15,218 nucleotides of DNA from Fibrobacter sp. GTDB taxonomy: Bacteria; Fibrobacterota; Fibrobacteria; Fibrobacterales; Fibrobacteraceae. Of this stretch, positions 14,134-15,218 are shown piece after piece. The stretch covers positions 1 through 15,218 of the forward strand of contig JAFZOV010000122.1 in assembly GCA_017550445.1 (NCBI GenBank). The letters are read 5' to 3'. Numbering within the stretch: the stretch's first letter is position 1; each line of letters begins with the position of its first letter. Position numbers and translations under genes: made by a program. The notes beneath the pieces are model-generated. The model ran no database searches, had not been told where the DNA came from, and was given only the letters and a program-made list of their open reading frames with translations.

Positions 14134-15218
14134 ATGGGAATAATTAACCTCGCTCCTAAGATTTTAGACCCGATACCCGGCGGAAAGTACGTCGTCAATG
14201 CGATTGACTACGTTGTCAACTGGGCTCGTGCAAACTCCATTTGGCCCCTTACCTACGGTACCAGCTGTTGCGCCATCGAAATGATGAGTAGTTCCATGGC
14301 ACGCTACGATATTGCCCGCTTTGGCTCAGAAGTGTTCCGCGCTTCGCCCCGCCAGGCGGACCTTTTTATTATCGCAGGTACCATTACCCGCCGTATGGCG
14401 CCCGCCCTTCAAATGCTTTGGGAACAGATGCCTGGCCCTAAGTACGTGCTCGCTATGGGCGCCTGCACCATCAGCGGAGGCCCCTTTGTTTACGACAACT
14501 ACGCTGTGGTGCGCGGGGCGCAGAACCTGATTCCAGTCGATGTATTCGTCCCCGGTTGCCCGCCTCGCCCCGAAGCATTGTTCCACGGACTTTTAACGCT
14601 GCGCGAAAAGATTCTCAAGGAAACTTGCCGCGACCCTTGGCACGAAGGCGAAATCCGCAACGTGTCCACGATGGACCGCTACCGCGAAGCCGCAAAGGCT
14701 TGGGCCGCCCTTGAACGCATCAAGGACGAAGAAATGGCCGAAGCCCGCGCGAAGTTCAAAGAAGAAAATCCTGATTACAAGAGCAGCTTCAAGCCGGTAC
14801 GCGTCAAGAAAGAAGACTTCCCCGAAGTAGAACGTGTCGCCTGCAAGCGTTTTGGCATGAGCCAGCTCGACATCTACAAGAAGCTCAAGGCGAAATTCCC
14901 GGACATCACCGTGCACACGCACAGCGAAGACCCGATTGAAGACGTGGTCGCCGCCATGCCTGCCGACCGTCCGCTCGAAGTGATGATCAGCGTCGAAGAT
15001 TATCTGCCTGCCGTGGAATATGTCAAGAACGATCCCGAATTCAAGATGAATTACCTCATCGACGTGACCGCGATTGACTATGACGACCACTTTGACATGG
15101 TCACGCAGCTCCGCAGCATCGAAAAAGGCCACAAGATTTTCTTCTGCGTGCAAATCAAGAAAAACTTTGATATCCCCGAAGATAAGCGCCCGACATCGCT
15201 CCTCGGCAAAGTTCCGAC
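14134..15218 (+). CDS. nuoBC: Fused complex I subunits NuoB-NuoC, 3' end outside window
   Basis: The frame is open for 361 codons to the window edge. NuoB occupies about residues 1-180: [10 protein letters not shown] (Cys45, Cys46), then ACTISGG and [11 protein letters not shown] supply the four Cys ligands of cluster N2, where electrons pass to quinone. A charged, mostly helical linker (about 180-240) leads to a NuoC-like domain starting near residue 242 ([16 protein letters not shown]), with [16 protein letters not shown]. Separate NuoB and NuoC are usual; fusion of C to D is known in enterobacteria. Whether NuoD is also fused cannot be seen. The ATG lies 4 bases after nuoA. Confidence 0.93.
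   Translation, partial: MGIINLAPKILDPIPGGKYVVNAIDYVVNWARANSIWPLTYGTSCCAIEMMSSSMARYDIARFGSEVFRASPRQADLFIIAGTITRRMAPALQMLWEQMPGPKYVLAMGACTISGGPFVYDNYAVVRGAQNLIPVDVFVPGCPPRPEALFHGLLTLREKILKETCRDPWHEGEIRNVSTMDRYREAAKAWAALERIKDEEMAEARAKFKEENPDYKSSFKPVRVKKEDFPEVERVACKRFGMSQLDIYKKLKAKFPDITVHTHSEDPIEDVVAAMPADRPLEVMISVEDYLPAVEYVKNDPEFKMNYLIDVTAIDYDDHFDMVTQLRSIEKGHKIFFCVQIKKNFDIPEDKRPTSLLGKVP

Noticed and set aside
14593..15153. 186-codon minus-strand frame opposite nuoBC
   Set aside because: Antisense shadow; composition typical of reversed coding sequence.

Overview
The window looks like chromosome of a Fibrobacter-type bacterium (Fibrobacterota). The clues are a lipoprotein with Ser-rich linkers and the short Cys/Asp/Gly/Tyr-rich segments common in that group, AT-rich non-coding DNA between coding regions of about 50% GC, and a mix of clear and absent Shine-Dalgarno (SD) sequences. 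The genus is inferred from style, not from a search.

Left half (1-8.7 kb, all minus strand) is tryptophan biosynthesis. In transcription order: leader peptide, trpE, trpGD fusion, terminator, a LysR-type regulator, terminator, a CytX-like NCS1 permease, trpCF fusion, terminator, a tandem leader region, and trpB (cut by the window edge). Gene order and both fusions match the enterobacterial trp operon, but the cluster is split into at least three transcription units. trpE and trpB each have a complete Trp-codon attenuator: an 18-residue leader peptide with two or three consecutive Trp codons, a 1:2 / 2:3 / 3:4 set of alternative RNA stems, and a terminator with a U-run. The two attenuators look paralogous. 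Their promoters place the leader start codon almost exactly at the predicted transcription start. Upstream of the trpB attenuator is a second leader with its own promoter and terminator but no Trp codons. TrpCF carries two translated palindromic repeats, one in the interdomain linker and one inside the TrpF barrel.

Middle (8.7-10.6 kb, plus strand): a small Cys-rich lipoprotein with five spaced Tyr-Gly motifs, followed by a radical SAM/SPASM enzyme. This fits the rSAM/lipoprotein pairing known mainly from Bacteroidetes, a probable but uncharacterised peptide-modification system. A strong bidirectional terminator follows, then a 300-base gene-free stretch that may encode a small structured RNA on the minus strand.

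Right part (10.9-15.2 kb, plus strand): a full-length bifunctional Rel/SpoT (p)ppGpp enzyme, overlapped by a gene of unknown function; a gap holding inverted heptamer repeats; then the start of a complex I operon, nuoA and a NuoB-NuoC fusion that runs off the window. No tRNA, rRNA, insertion sequence, integrase or CRISPR array was seen.
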